The notes below the pieces were generated by a model. It was given only the letters and a program-made list of their open reading frames with translations, was not told the origin of the DNA and did no database searches. From Candidatus Rifleibacteriota bacterium (GTDB taxonomy: Bacteria > UBP17 > UBA6191 > JACPRK01), in contig JACQZL010000078.1 in the NCBI GenBank assembly GCA_016213865.1, positions 1 through 48,617 on the forward strand: DNA of 48,617 bases, given 5' to 3'. This document shows positions 8,697 to 17,818 of this stretch, piece by piece. The translations under genes were made by a program, and so were the position numbers. Each line of letters begins with the position of its first letter. Within the stretch, counting starts at the first letter, position 1.

Positions 8697-9857
8697 TCAG
8701 GCCTCGAGCTCTTCGCCCGGTTGCCTCGACCACTTGCCGCTGGAACGGTTGAGCCTCTCGCGCTCGCCGGCCAGGGAGATGTTGAGTATGACCGCGATGC
8801 TGGCCATGCTGAAGATGAGGGACGAACCGCCGTAGCTGATGAACGGCAACGTGACCCCCGTGGTGGGCGCGAGACCGATCACCACGGCGACGTTGAGAAG
8901 CTCCTGCATCGCGATGCCGCCGATCAGCCCCAGTGCCAGCAGCATCCCGAACAGGTCGGGTGCGTTGAGCGCCGTCCTCAGGCCTCGCCAGAAGAGGACG
9001 GAGTAGAGGACCAGGATGATCGCCCCGCCCACGAATCCCAGCTCCTCGCCGATGATCGAGAAGATGAAGTCGGTGTGCTCCTCCGGAAGATAGAGGAACT
9101 TCTGATGGCTCTGGCCGATGCCGACCCCCATCAGCCCTCCACTGCCCATGGCGATGAGCGACTGGATCAGGTGGTAGCCCGAGCCGTAGGGCGAATTGAA
9201 CGGGTCCATGAAGGCTTCCAGACGCCGCATGCGGTAGGGGGCCATGTAGATGAGCAGCACCACTCCCGCGATGCCCAGCAGCACCATCAGAGCAATATGT
9301 CGCAGATTGCTGTAGGCCGTTGCGATGAGGAGGAAGCCGATGCACCCCACGATGACCGCCGACGACAGGTTGGGCTGCTTGATGATCATCGCGCAGATCA
9401 TGCCGAGGATCGCCAGGTTGGCCAGGAGGTAGTCGCGGAAGGAGTCCCGCTTGCGGTAGTTGCGCGCCAGTCGATCGGCCAAGAAAAGGGCGACGGCGAA
9501 CTTCGCCAGCTCGGCCGGCTGGATCTGGAAGCCCCCGAAATGGACCCAGCGCGTGGCGCCGCCGACGGTTCTGCCCAGCCCCGGCACGTGGACCAGGCCC
9601 AATAGGAGCACCGTCAGCAGGAGCCCCGCCGTCGCGTACGGCCGCAACAGCCTGTAGTCGGTGACCAGGAAGAAGAGGAAGAAGACGCTGCCGATGGCGG
9701 CCCACGCGAACTGCAGCTTCAGGAAGTGGAACTTGTCGTGGTACTTCTCGAGGCTGCCCACCGAGCTGGCCGAGAAGACCATCACCAGACCGATGCCCAT
9801 CAGCACGACGAACGTGAAGAAGAGCTTCTGATCGATGTAGGCCGCGGATAGCTTCAC
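8697..9857 (-). CDS. ftsW: Peptidoglycan glycosyltransferase FtsW
   Basis: FtsW is the SEDS-family septal polymerase that works with FtsI on lipid II. The 386-residue protein has about ten hydrophobic segments. Family motifs include GATRWVHFGGFQIQPAELAKF near residues 100-120, the extracellular Asp in EAFMDPFNSPYGSGYH, EEHTDFIFSIIGEELGF, and the C-terminal TTGVTLPFISYGGSSLI. The start is a GTG at 9857 with no clear ribosome binding site. It is 28 nt after murD, so it is likely in the same operon. The tail after the last helix is short and charged. Confidence 0.96.
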   Translation of the reverse strand: MKLSAAYIDQKLFFTFVVLMGIGLVMVFSASSVGSLEKYHDKFHFLKLQFAWAAIGSVFFLFFLVTDYRLLRPYATAGLLLTVLLLGLVHVPGLGRTVGGATRWVHFGGFQIQPAELAKFAVALFLADRLARNYRKRDSFRDYLLANLAILGMICAMIIKQPNLSSAVIVGCIGFLLIATAYSNLRHIALMVLLGIAGVVLLIYMAPYRMRRLEAFMDPFNSPYGSGYHLIQSLIAMGSGGLMGVGIGQSHQKFLYLPEEHTDFIFSIIGEELGFVGGAIILVLYSVLFWRGLRTALNAPDLFGMLLALGLIGGIAMQELLNVAVVIGLAPTTGVTLPFISYGGSSLIFSMASIAVILNISLAGERERLNRSSGKWSRQPGEELEA

Positions 9858-9885
9858 GGTAAGGTCGTCCCGGAGACGCGGGGCG

Positions 9886-11241
9886 TCAGGCGCCGCACGC
9901 GTCCAGACCGTTCACGAGCTGCTTGAACACGTCGCCCCGGTGCTCGAAGTTGCGGAACATGTCGAAGCTGGCGCAGGCCGGACTGAAGAGAACGGTGTCT
10001 CCGCGGGTGGCCAGCCTGCGGGCCAGGCCGATGGAAGAACCGAAATCGTCGGCGACCTGGACCGGGAGCAACCCGTCGAGCTGGCGCTTGATCTTCTCGC
10101 GGCACTCGCCCAGTGCGACGACAGCGCGGACGTGACCCTGTTGCCCCGGGGCGAGCAGCGCGAAATCGAGCCCCTTGTCGCGCCCGCCCACCATCAAGAC
10201 GAGCGGGGAAGGCGTGTTCTCGAGGGCATAGCGCGTGCTTTCCACGTTGGTGGACTTCGAGTCGTTGACCCACCGAACGCCGTCCAGCACGCGCATGGGT
10301 TCCAGCCGGTGCGCCAGCGGGCGGAAGAGGTCGAGCGTCCTGGCGTAGGCCGCAATTGGAAGCGCCAGGCCGCGGCCCACCGAAACGGCGGCCAGCAGGT
10401 TCCAGAGCACCGAATGGAAATCGTAGGGCAGCTTGCCGGCGACCCGGCCCAAGTCGAGGAGCCCTTCGCCCGTCGAGCGCCAGACGATGCGTTGCGAATC
10501 CGGCTCCCAGTGGACGTCGCCCGGGACGCCCCCCCACGTGAAGGAGACCTTCCGGAAGGGCCGATCGGAGAGCGCCTTGGCCAGATACTCGCACCCCGCC
10601 GGGTAGACCGCGACGCCGTCGGGCTGCATGTTGTCGAAGAGTCGCAGCTTGGCCGCGAAGTAGTTGTCCTGGCTGCCGTGCCACTCGCCGTGGTTGGCGG
10701 CCAGGTTGGTCACCACCCCTGCCCGGACCCGGAATCGCTCGATCGTGGCGAGCTGGTAACTGGAGACCTCGACCGCGTACCAGTCCGCGTCCGGCCGCTC
10801 CAGGACGGCCGCCGAGAACGGATAGCCGATGTTCCCGACCGCCAGGGCCTGGTGCCCCGCGGCCAGCAGCACGTCTCGCACCAGCGTGACGGTCGTCGAT
10901 TTGCCGTTGGTGCCCGTGACGCCGACCAGCGGCTTCTCGGTGAAGCGGCTGGCCAGCTCGATCTCGCTGAAAAAGGGGACGCGCGATTCCTGGAGGGCCA
11001 GGAACGCCGGGCGGTCGGGATGGACCCCTGGACTGACGATGGCCAGCTCCAGGCCGTCCAGCGCAGCCGCCGGGAGCGCGCCGGAGTAGAGCCTGGCCCG
11101 CCCCCAGGGGCCGTCGGGAAGCTCGGTCGCCAGGTCGTCGTAGAACGAGACGGACGTACCGTGAGCGGCCAGCAATCGGGCCGCCGCCAGGCCGCTGCGG
11201 CCGATGCCGTAGACAAGTGCTTTTCGAGGCTGGATGGGCAT
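9886..11241 (-). CDS. murD: UDP-N-acetylmuramoylalanine--D-glutamate ligase MurD
   Basis: MurD adds D-Glu to UDP-MurNAc-L-Ala with ATP in the cytoplasm. The N-terminal motif is ALVYGIGRSGLAAARLLAAH, the ATP loop is VGVTGTNGKSTTVTLVRDVL, and further family blocks are VEVSSYQLATIERF, WVNDSKSTNVESTRYAL and LVLMVGGRDKGLDFALL. The ATG at 11241 gives 451 residues and starts close to the first motif. A GTG at 11268 is also in frame but lies across a strong -10 element. No good ribosome binding site precedes either start. Spacing places it upstream of ftsW, murC and murB in one unit. Confidence 0.95.
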   Translation of the reverse strand: MPIQPRKALVYGIGRSGLAAARLLAAHGTSVSFYDDLATELPDGPWGRARLYSGALPAAALDGLELAIVSPGVHPDRPAFLALQESRVPFFSEIELASRFTEKPLVGVTGTNGKSTTVTLVRDVLLAAGHQALAVGNIGYPFSAAVLERPDADWYAVEVSSYQLATIERFRVRAGVVTNLAANHGEWHGSQDNYFAAKLRLFDNMQPDGVAVYPAGCEYLAKALSDRPFRKVSFTWGGVPGDVHWEPDSQRIVWRSTGEGLLDLGRVAGKLPYDFHSVLWNLLAAVSVGRGLALPIAAYARTLDLFRPLAHRLEPMRVLDGVRWVNDSKSTNVESTRYALENTPSPLVLMVGGRDKGLDFALLAPGQQGHVRAVVALGECREKIKRQLDGLLPVQVADDFGSSIGLARRLATRGDTVLFSPACASFDMFRNFEHRGDVFKQLVNGLDACGA

Positions 11242-11253
11242 CGAGAACGTCGG

Positions 11254-11282
11254 ATTATAGCACGCCACCTCGAGGCCGACAA
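11254..11282 (-). promoter_or_regulatory. Probable sigma-70-type promoter for murD
   Basis: On the minus strand TTGTCG (11282-11277) is separated by 17 nt from a perfect TATAAT (11259-11254). The -10 is preceded by TGC, giving an extended -10. Transcription would begin about 6-7 nt before the murD ATG at 11241, so the mRNA would be nearly leaderless. This fits the lack of a ribosome binding site there. Confidence 0.45.
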
Positions 11283-11379
11283 CTTCCGCATCTCGCGACA
11301 GGGTTTTGTAAGATCACACCCCGCCAGCCACGAGACCTGGCGTCACGCGAGAGCTCGCCGACGCATGCTCCGCCGGCCC

Positions 11380-12444
11380 TCAACCCCCCATCACGTGCCC
11401 CGTGACCATCCCGTTGAGCCCAAGAAGGCTCAGCCCCAGCAATGCCAGCATGATGGTCAGGATCCAGAACCGGATGACGACCTTCGGTTCGGCCCATCCC
11501 AGCAACTCGAAGTGGTGGTGGATCGGTGCCATCTTGAAGACTCGCTTGCCCCTCAGCTTGAAGCTGCCGACCTGGACCATCACCGAGAGTGCCTCGACGA
11601 CGAAGATCCCTCCGATGATCACGAGGAGGAGCTCTTGCCGCGTCAGGACCGCAACGGTCCCCACGGCGCCGCCGAGGGCGAGCGAGCCCGTGTCGCCCAT
11701 GAACACCTCGGCCGGGTGCGTGTTGTACCAGAGGAAACCGACGCACGCGCCGACCATCGCGGCGCAGGCCACTGACAGCTCACCGGCCCCGGGACAGTAC
11801 GGGATGGCCAGGTGGTGCGAGAAGTCGGAGCGCCCGGCGACGTAGGCGATGCCGCAGTAGGCCAGGGCCACCCACATCAGCACTCCCGTGGCCAGGCCGT
11901 CGAGGCCGTCGGTCAGGTTGACGGCGTTGCTCGAACCGATGACGACCACCATCACAAACGCCACGTACCCCAAACCCAGTGCCCAATCACCCCGCACGAG
12001 CGGCACGAAGACGCTCTTCGAGAAGGCCTGCGACTGATAGAGGTACAGCGCCAGGGCAGCCGCGAACCCCGCCTGGCCCAGGATCTTGGCCACCGCGGTG
12101 ATGCCGTCGGACTTGCGCTTGGCGACCTTCTGGAAGTCGTCGACGAACCCGATCAGCCCCAGCCAGACGAGAGAGGCCAGGACCGGAACCGTGTACGGGG
12201 TGAACTTGGCCCAGAAGATCGTCGCGATGAGGATCGAGACCAGGATGACGATCCCCCCCATCGTGGGAATGCCCTGCTTGGCCGAACGGTGGCTCTGGAC
12301 ACCCTGCTCGCGGACCTGCTGGCCAATCTGCATCGCCTTGAGGCGCCCGATGACCCACGGTGTCAGGATGATGCAGATCAAGAACGCCGTGACGAGGGCG
12401 TAGATCGAGCGGACGACGATGGAACTGAAGACGCTGGAGAGCAT
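11380..12444 (-). CDS. mraY: Phospho-N-acetylmuramoyl-pentapeptide transferase MraY
   Basis: MraY transfers phospho-MurNAc-pentapeptide to undecaprenyl phosphate, forming lipid I at the inner membrane. The 354-residue protein has about ten membrane segments. Diagnostic motifs are KQGIPTMGG, the Mg-binding GFVDDFQK, NAVNLTDGLDGLATG, FMGDTGSLALGG and the MAPIHHHFELLGW histidine loop. It is preceded by a 350-nt gap full of repeats and followed 138 nt later by murD with its own probable promoter, so the cluster may be split into two transcripts here. Confidence 0.96.
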   Translation of the reverse strand: MLSSVFSSIVVRSIYALVTAFLICIILTPWVIGRLKAMQIGQQVREQGVQSHRSAKQGIPTMGGIVILVSILIATIFWAKFTPYTVPVLASLVWLGLIGFVDDFQKVAKRKSDGITAVAKILGQAGFAAALALYLYQSQAFSKSVFVPLVRGDWALGLGYVAFVMVVVIGSSNAVNLTDGLDGLATGVLMWVALAYCGIAYVAGRSDFSHHLAIPYCPGAGELSVACAAMVGACVGFLWYNTHPAEVFMGDTGSLALGGAVGTVAVLTRQELLLVIIGGIFVVEALSVMVQVGSFKLRGKRVFKMAPIHHHFELLGWAEPKVVIRFWILTIMLALLGLSLLGLNGMVTGHVMGG

Positions 12445-12458
12445 TGAGCTGGGATGGC

Positions 12459-12534
12459 GCGGTGGCTGGGGTGGCTGGATGGCTGGATGGCTGGGTGGCT
12501 AGGTGGCTGGATGGCTGGGTGCCTGGGTGGATGG
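12459..12534. repeat. GGCTGGAT/GGCTGGGT short tandem repeat
   Basis: Degenerate 8-nt units (GGCTGGAT, GGCTGGGT, GGCTAGGT) are repeated about nine times directly upstream of mraY. The stretch is T/G-skewed on the plus strand. No gene is seen in it. Confidence 0.7.
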
Positions 12535-12570
12535 GCTGCGGGCTGCCCAAACCGCGAGCGGAGCGAGCTG

Positions 12571-12600
12571 CCTAACACCTAACACCTAACACCTAACACC
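12571..12600. repeat. TAACACC heptamer array, left part
   Basis: About four tandem copies of a 7-nt unit (TAACACC in one phase) lie here. The array resumes at 12768 after a 168-nt inserted-looking element. The same heptamer also occurs at the ftsL/rsmH junction. Confidence 0.75.
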
Positions 12601-12767
12601 AATACCGCTGAATTAAGGAGCTGACCGGACCATGGCAACTCTGCCGCGCCCGCATCAATACTGGGAGGCGAGGACTCCCAAGGGAGACCATGGTACTTCT
12701 GCCGCAACCAGCCGAGAAGCATGTCCACGACAGGCGTGAGGCAAGATCGTCTAATTCATGGGTATTG
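12600..12767. mobile_element. MITE-like element with terminal inverted repeats inside the heptamer array
   Basis: The left end begins CAATACCGCTGAATTAAG. The right end, read inward on the other strand, begins CAATACCCATGAATTAG; 13 of the first 15 bases match. The interior has two diverged direct copies of GACCATGG..CTCTGCCGC-like sequence and no convincing gene. Heptamer array flanks both sides, as expected from insertion into an existing array. The tips resemble what I recall of IS4-family ends (CA-start, ..TTAAG), a weak assignment. Any target duplication is masked by the array. Confidence 0.55.
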
Positions 12768-12806
12768 CACCTAACACCTAACACCTAACACCTATCACTT
12801 ATCACC
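12768..12806. repeat. TAACACC heptamer array, right part, reaching the murF stop
   Basis: CTAACAC units are followed by the variants CTATCAC and TTATCAC. The array runs into the 3' end of murF, so the murF stop (12795-12797) and its last codons lie in decayed heptamer units. Confidence 0.7.
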
Positions 12807-14219
12807 TGTCGCCCACACCGGAAACAGCGCTTGCAGGACCGTCTCGAGCGCGACTCCGCGAGAGCCCTTGACCAGCAGAGCATCGCCGGGCACCAGGCGC
12901 TCGGCGAGCTCGCCGGCGATGGCTTCCTTTCGGGCCAAGACCCGTACGCGGTTGCCCGAGTTGCCGTCCGGGGTCGCCTTCTGGAACTCGCCTCCGAAGA
13001 GGAAGGCCGCCTCGAGCCCGCTGGCGTCGCGGCACCGCTCCAGCATCCGGCGATGGTAGTCGCCGCTGTACGGGCCCAACTCGAGCATGTCGCCCAGCAC
13101 GGCAAACCGCCGCCCGGCCACCGGGACCGAGAGCAAGAAGTCGAGGGCCGCCTCCATCGACGCCGGGTTCGCGTTATAGCAGTCGTCGATGACCCAGATG
13201 CCCTCTTGTTGGCGGACTTCCATCCGGCCGTGCTCGGGCCGAAAGCGCGCCAGGCCGCGCTCGATGGTGGCTGCATCCAGGCCGGCCCTGGCCGCGACCG
13301 CCGTTGCGAATAGGAGTGGAAAGACCATGTGCCGGCCCGAGAGCGGCGCATCGAACGGCACTCGCAGGTCGAGAGACGGGACGACCACTGTCCCCGAAAG
13401 GCGATGGAAGCCGACCCGAAGGCTCTCGCACCTCGCGAACGCGGCCGGATCGTCGGGCGCGACGGTCAGGCTGGTTCCCCGGAACCTGGACGCGATCCCG
13501 AGCGAGAGTGGGCACGTGCCGTTGACGAAGAGCTCTCCCGACGGAGGCAGGGCCTCCATCAGCTCTCCTTTGGCACGGGCCACGTTCTCGAGCGAGCCCA
13601 GGCCCTCCAGGTGGGCCGGGCCGACGTTGGTGATGACGCCCATCGACGGCTTCAAGATCCGGCAGAGAAGCGCGATCTCGCCGAGGTGGTTCATCCCGAC
13701 TTCAAAGACACCCATCCGGTGCGGCTCTCTCAACTCGAAGAGCGAGAGCGGCAGGCCGAGGTGGTTGTTGAGGTTGCCGCGCGTGGCGCAGATTTCCAGT
13801 CCGGTCGACAACACTGCCTCGAGGGCCGCTCGGGTGCTGGTCTTGCCGTTCGACCCCGTGACGGCCAGCATCGGCAGCTCGAACCGCCCGCGATGGTCCG
13901 TCGCCAGGGCCTGCAGGGCCGCGACCGGGTCCTCCACCTGGATCAAGGCCAGCCCGGCGGGCGCCTCCGGTACCGCACGCGTCACGAGCGCCGCGATCGC
14001 TCCTTTGGCCGCAGCCTGGCCCAGGTAGCCGTGGCCGTCGACCTTCTGGCCGGGCAGCGCGACAAAGGCATCCCCCGCGCGCAGAGTCCGCGTGTCGATG
14101 CTGAACCCTTCGATGGGGGTCTCGGCCCTGCCTTGCACCAGCCGGCCTCGTGTCAGGAGGGCTGCCTGGCAGGCCGTGAAGAGGACCGTACGTTCGCGAG
14201 GTGCGGCCGGGGTTCCCAT
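12795..14219 (-). CDS. murF: UDP-MurNAc-tripeptide--D-alanyl-D-alanine ligase MurF
   Basis: MurF adds D-Ala-D-Ala to the tripeptide precursor with ATP, finishing the cytoplasmic pentapeptide. Motifs include FSIDTRTLRAGDAFVALPG near residue 40, the ATP loop LAVTGSNGKTSTRAALEAVL, TRGNLNNHLGLPLSLF, FEVGMNHLGEIALLCRI, ITNVGPAHLEGLGS and VIDDCYNANPASMEAALDFL. The length is 474 residues, normal. The start ATG overlaps the murE stop in a TGATG junction, so translation is probably coupled. The last codons and stop lie in decayed heptamer repeat sequence. Confidence 0.96.
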   Translation of the reverse strand: MGTPAAPRERTVLFTACQAALLTRGRLVQGRAETPIEGFSIDTRTLRAGDAFVALPGQKVDGHGYLGQAAAKGAIAALVTRAVPEAPAGLALIQVEDPVAALQALATDHRGRFELPMLAVTGSNGKTSTRAALEAVLSTGLEICATRGNLNNHLGLPLSLFELREPHRMGVFEVGMNHLGEIALLCRILKPSMGVITNVGPAHLEGLGSLENVARAKGELMEALPPSGELFVNGTCPLSLGIASRFRGTSLTVAPDDPAAFARCESLRVGFHRLSGTVVVPSLDLRVPFDAPLSGRHMVFPLLFATAVAARAGLDAATIERGLARFRPEHGRMEVRQQEGIWVIDDCYNANPASMEAALDFLLSVPVAGRRFAVLGDMLELGPYSGDYHRRMLERCRDASGLEAAFLFGGEFQKATPDGNSGNRVRVLARKEAIAGELAERLVPGDALLVKGSRGVALETVLQALFPVWATGDK

Positions 14220-15718
14220 CAGTTGGCGCCCCCCAACTCGAGTAAGGTCTCGCGCACGACCTCGCGGTCGTCGAAGTGGATCCGGTTGGCTCCGAGGATC
14301 TGGTAGTCCTCGTGTCCCTTGCCCGCGATGACCACGAGGTCAGTCGGACCCGCAGCGCGCAGCGCTTCGCGGATGGCCGCCTTGCGGTCCAGCTCGATGG
14401 TCAGACAGGCTCGCTTCTCTTCCGGGATGCCCGTGAGGATGTCCGAGAGGATCTGCTGCGGGTCCTCGGAGCGAGGGTTGTCGTTGGTGATGAAGCAATG
14501 GTCGGCCAGTTGGGCGGCCACCCGACCCATCCGCGGCCGCTTGGTCCGGTCCCGGTCGCCGCCGCATCCGAAGACCACGATGAGCCGCTCGGGGGAGTGG
14601 ACCAGGGCCCGGCACGACCCCAGCAGCTTCTCCATCCCCTCTGACGTGTGGGCGTAGTCGACCAGGACGCGGCGGGCCTTGCCTCCCAGGGCCTGGAAGC
14701 GGCCAGGCACTTCTTGCACGCTCTCCAGCCCGAGGGCGATCGCCGGCAGCTCGAGCCCAAAAGCCAGACCGACTGCAGCCGCGGCCAGTGCGTTCTGGAC
14801 GTTGAAGTCGCCCCCCAGAGCGAGCCGGACGGGCTGTTCGCGTCCGCCGGCCGAGAGCCGGAAGGTCGAGCTGTCGAAGCTCGCCTCGATCCCGTCGGCC
14901 CGCACGTCCGCGCCGGGCGCCAGGCCGAAGGTCTTGAGCCCCCCGCGGCAGGCACCGCGGAAGAACGGATACGACGGATCGTCCTGGTTGAGGACGTTCA
15001 CGAACGCAGGTACCCCTTCCGCCGCCTGACGCTGCAGGCACTCCGAGAAGAGGCGCATCTTGATCTTCCGGTAGGTCTCGAGGTCGCCGTGCAGCTCGAA
15101 GTGTTCGGGCGAGAGGTTGGTCCAGACCGCTGCCGTGAACGGGATCGCACGGACGCGATGCTGGACCACGCCCTGGGACGAGACCTCCATGACGACGGCG
15201 GTCGTGCCCTCGGCCTCGAGGGCCTGGAACGTCCTGTAGAGGGCCAGCAAGCCCGGGGTCGTGTTGGGCGAGGCTTCCCGGCGGCCGTCCTCGCGCAGGG
15301 TGCCGAGCGTGCCGATGACCGCCACGCGGTGCCCGGCCTGGCGCAGCACCGCGGCCGTCATCAGCGTGGTGGTCGTCTTGCCGTTGGTCCCGGTAACCCC
15401 CACGATCAGGATGCGCGGCGTAGGCGCAAAGACCAGGTGCGCAGCGTCAGCCAGGGCGGCCCGCGGATCGGCCGTCGCCAGGACCACCCGCGCCCCTTCC
15501 TCGGTCAGTCCTGGTGGAGCGACGACGGCCACGGCGCCGTTCGCGGCTGCCTGCCGGGCGTGAAGCGCGACCGTCTCCGGGTCGGCCGCCAGGCAGAAGA
15601 AGAGGTCGCCGTCCGACACCTGGCGCGAGTCGTCGCAGAGTTGCTTGAACTCGACGTCGGCCTTTCCGCTCACGAGCTGCAGGTCGGGAAGGGCTTCGAG
15701 CATCTGGGAGAGCTTCAT
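14219..15718 (-). CDS. murE: UDP-MurNAc-L-Ala-D-Glu--2,6-diaminopimelate ligase MurE
   Basis: MurE adds the third residue of the stem peptide. Motifs are DDSRQVSDGDLFFCLA, the ATP loop GVTGTNGKTTTTLMTAAVL near residue 110, VVMEVSSQGVVQHRV, WTNLSPEHFELHG, the DYAHTSEGMEKLL block, GCGGDRDRTKRPRM and TNDNPRSEDP. The DNPR motif is the known signature for meso-diaminopimelate rather than lysine. The ATG at 15718 overlaps the ftsI TGA as ATGA and gives 499 residues, the normal size. A longer in-frame extension upstream is only the ftsI gene read in another frame. Confidence 0.96.
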   Translation of the reverse strand: MKLSQMLEALPDLQLVSGKADVEFKQLCDDSRQVSDGDLFFCLAADPETVALHARQAAANGAVAVVAPPGLTEEGARVVLATADPRAALADAAHLVFAPTPRILIVGVTGTNGKTTTTLMTAAVLRQAGHRVAVIGTLGTLREDGRREASPNTTPGLLALYRTFQALEAEGTTAVVMEVSSQGVVQHRVRAIPFTAAVWTNLSPEHFELHGDLETYRKIKMRLFSECLQRQAAEGVPAFVNVLNQDDPSYPFFRGACRGGLKTFGLAPGADVRADGIEASFDSSTFRLSAGGREQPVRLALGGDFNVQNALAAAAVGLAFGLELPAIALGLESVQEVPGRFQALGGKARRVLVDYAHTSEGMEKLLGSCRALVHSPERLIVVFGCGGDRDRTKRPRMGRVAAQLADHCFITNDNPRSEDPQQILSDILTGIPEEKRACLTIELDRKAAIREALRAAGPTDLVVIAGKGHEDYQILGANRIHFDDREVVRETLLELGGAN

Positions 15719-17787
15719 GGAGTTGGTCCTTCGACGTCGAGCGTCTGAGCGGCTTCGGGAGGGGCGGACTCGGTGGGAGGGGTCGTCGGAGGCTCTTCGA
15801 GGGCCGGCATGTTGGCGGCGGCAGGCGTCTCTTCGGGCTCGTCGGCCGGTATCGGTGCCGGGTCTTCGGTCTCGGGCTGTACCTCGGCGGCCCCGGTCGT
15901 TTCGGCAGCCGCGGCCGGATGGGTCTCGACCCCGGTGCGAGGCTCGCGGTCGGTCACCGGGACGGTCCCTGTCGTGGGCCTGGTCCCCGGCCCGGGTAGC
16001 GGGTCGGCGTCGGGGGGCCGGGTCGCCTCGTCGGGCACCGGCAGCGGCGCCCGGCAGACCACGTCCGGGATCATCCCCTTGTACCAGACGATGCGCGAGG
16101 CGATCTCGCGGAAGAGCGGCGCGGCGACGGTGCCGCCCGCGGCGCGATAAGCCTGAGGCTCGTTGGCCATCACGTAGATGAGGTACTGAGGTTTGTCGTA
16201 CGGAAAGAATCCGACGAAGCTGGTCACGACCTTCTCGTTGATCTTGTCCCGTTCGCCGCTCTCTTTCCTGGCTCGGCTGTGGCGACCCAGCTTCTGGGAC
16301 GTCCCGGTCTTGCCGCCGGCGGAGTAGAGATCGCTGCCGGCCCGTCTGCCCGTGCCGCGGCCGACGACGCCGAACATCATCGTCTTGACCTTCTCGGCCG
16401 TCTCGGGGGTGACGACCTGGTGGCGGACGGTCGGCCTGGCCCGGTACAGGACCCGCCGGTTGTCGTAGGTCGTGACCCTCTTGATGATGGTCGGCTTGAG
16501 CAGTTTGCCGCCGTTGACGATGGAGCTCACGGCCATGGCCATCTGGATGCCCGTGACGCCGATCTCCTGGCCCATCGCGATCGCCCCGACAGAGAGGCCG
16601 GACCAGTCCTTGGGGAGGCGCAGGATGCCATTCGCCTCGCCCGGCAGCTCGATGCCCGTGCGCTCGCCGAAGCCGAACTTGCGGATGTAGTAGTAGAGAC
16701 TGCGCGCGCCCAGGACGACGCCGGTGCTCATGGCGCCGACGTTGCACGACTTCTCGATGACGTCCGTCGCGGTCAGGTCTCCGTGGACCGACGTGCACCC
16801 GATCTTGATGCCCCACAAGGACAGGAAGCCCGGACAGTGGAAGGGCGTGTTCGGCTTGACCTTGTCCTCCTCGAGCGCGGCCGCCATCGTGACCACCTTG
16901 AAGGTCGAGCCCGGCTCGAAGATGTGGCCGATGGGCAGGTTGCGGGCCTTCGAGACGTCCTTCGAGTACTCGACGAAGCTCGACTGGTCGTACGTTGGAC
17001 GCATCGAGCAAGCCAGGACCTCGCCCGTGTAAGGGTCGACCACCAGGACGAAGCAGTTGGTCGGCCGAAAATCGGTCATCAGCTTCTCGGAGGCGGCGTC
17101 GGCGATCTGCTGGATGCCCGAGTCGATGGTCAGATAGATGTGGTGACCGCCCTTGGGCTGGTTGACGACCAGGTTGGCCTTGGGAATCTCTATGTCCTTG
17201 AGGCCCGAGAAGTGGATGATCTCGCCCGCCAGACCCGAGAGCTGATCGTCGTAGCTGTACTCGATACCCGCCAGGCCGCGATCGTCCATGCCAACCAGGC
17301 CGATGACGTTCGAGGCGAGCTTTGGGTTCGTGTAGAACCGCTTGTGCTCGGGCAGAAAATCGAGCCCCTTGAGCTTGAGCGCGCGGATCCGGGTGGCAAC
17401 GTTCGGCTCCAGCTTGCGCTGGATGTACTCGAAACGCCGGGTCTTGTCCGACAGCCTCACCTCCAGGACGTTGCGGGCGCTGGTGTCCCAGCCGAGGATG
17501 TTGGCGATACTGGTCGCGGCGGTCTCCGGGTTGCTGATCAGGAACGGATCCGCCACCAGCGACCAGGTCGTGTAGCTGAAGGCGAGCGGGGTCCCCGAAG
17601 AGTCGAAGACGGTCCCGCGCTTGCGCCAGACCTTGTTGGTGCGCACCTGGCTGCGCTCCAGGAGAGACCGCCACTTGTCGCGGTGCAACACCTGGACCGA
17701 GTACATCTTGGCCAGCAGCACGCACTTCACGGCCAGAACGAGGCAGAAGAACAGAAGGATGCGCCGGCGGTGGAACTTCAGGATCAT
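15715..17787 (-). CDS. ftsI: Septal peptidoglycan transpeptidase FtsI (class B PBP)
   Basis: This class B penicillin-binding protein cross-links septal wall together with FtsW. A single membrane anchor occupies about residues 9-27 (ILLFFCLVLAVKCVLLAKM). The non-catalytic domain starts at RGTVFDSSGTPLA. The transpeptidase domain has the active serine S294 in GSTFK, S347 in SCN, and KTGT at 493-496. About 100 residues after the enzyme domain form a Pro/Thr/Glu-rich tail with no PASTA repeat visible, bringing the length to 690. The gene lies 31 nt after rsmH and overlaps murE by 4 nt. Confidence 0.95.
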   Translation of the reverse strand: MILKFHRRRILLFFCLVLAVKCVLLAKMYSVQVLHRDKWRSLLERSQVRTNKVWRKRGTVFDSSGTPLAFSYTTWSLVADPFLISNPETAATSIANILGWDTSARNVLEVRLSDKTRRFEYIQRKLEPNVATRIRALKLKGLDFLPEHKRFYTNPKLASNVIGLVGMDDRGLAGIEYSYDDQLSGLAGEIIHFSGLKDIEIPKANLVVNQPKGGHHIYLTIDSGIQQIADAASEKLMTDFRPTNCFVLVVDPYTGEVLACSMRPTYDQSSFVEYSKDVSKARNLPIGHIFEPGSTFKVVTMAAALEEDKVKPNTPFHCPGFLSLWGIKIGCTSVHGDLTATDVIEKSCNVGAMSTGVVLGARSLYYYIRKFGFGERTGIELPGEANGILRLPKDWSGLSVGAIAMGQEIGVTGIQMAMAVSSIVNGGKLLKPTIIKRVTTYDNRRVLYRARPTVRHQVVTPETAEKVKTMMFGVVGRGTGRRAGSDLYSAGGKTGTSQKLGRHSRARKESGERDKINEKVVTSFVGFFPYDKPQYLIYVMANEPQAYRAAGGTVAAPLFREIASRIVWYKGMIPDVVCRAPLPVPDEATRPPDADPLPGPGTRPTTGTVPVTDREPRTGVETHPAAAAETTGAAEVQPETEDPAPIPADEPEETPAAANMPALEEPPTTPPTESAPPEAAQTLDVEGPTP

Positions 17788-17818
17788 GGGCGAGCTGCTG
17801 GGCGGGAGGTCTGGCGAT

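Noticed and set aside
12571..12806. Heptamer arrays considered as a CRISPR or telomere-like feature
   Set aside because: Units are only 7 nt with no spacers, and they lie in the interior of a gene cluster.
14219..17725. Single 1168-codon frame read as a FtsI-MurE fusion
   Set aside because: The part upstream of 15718 is out of frame with FtsI. FtsI and MurE are separate genes overlapping by 4 nt.
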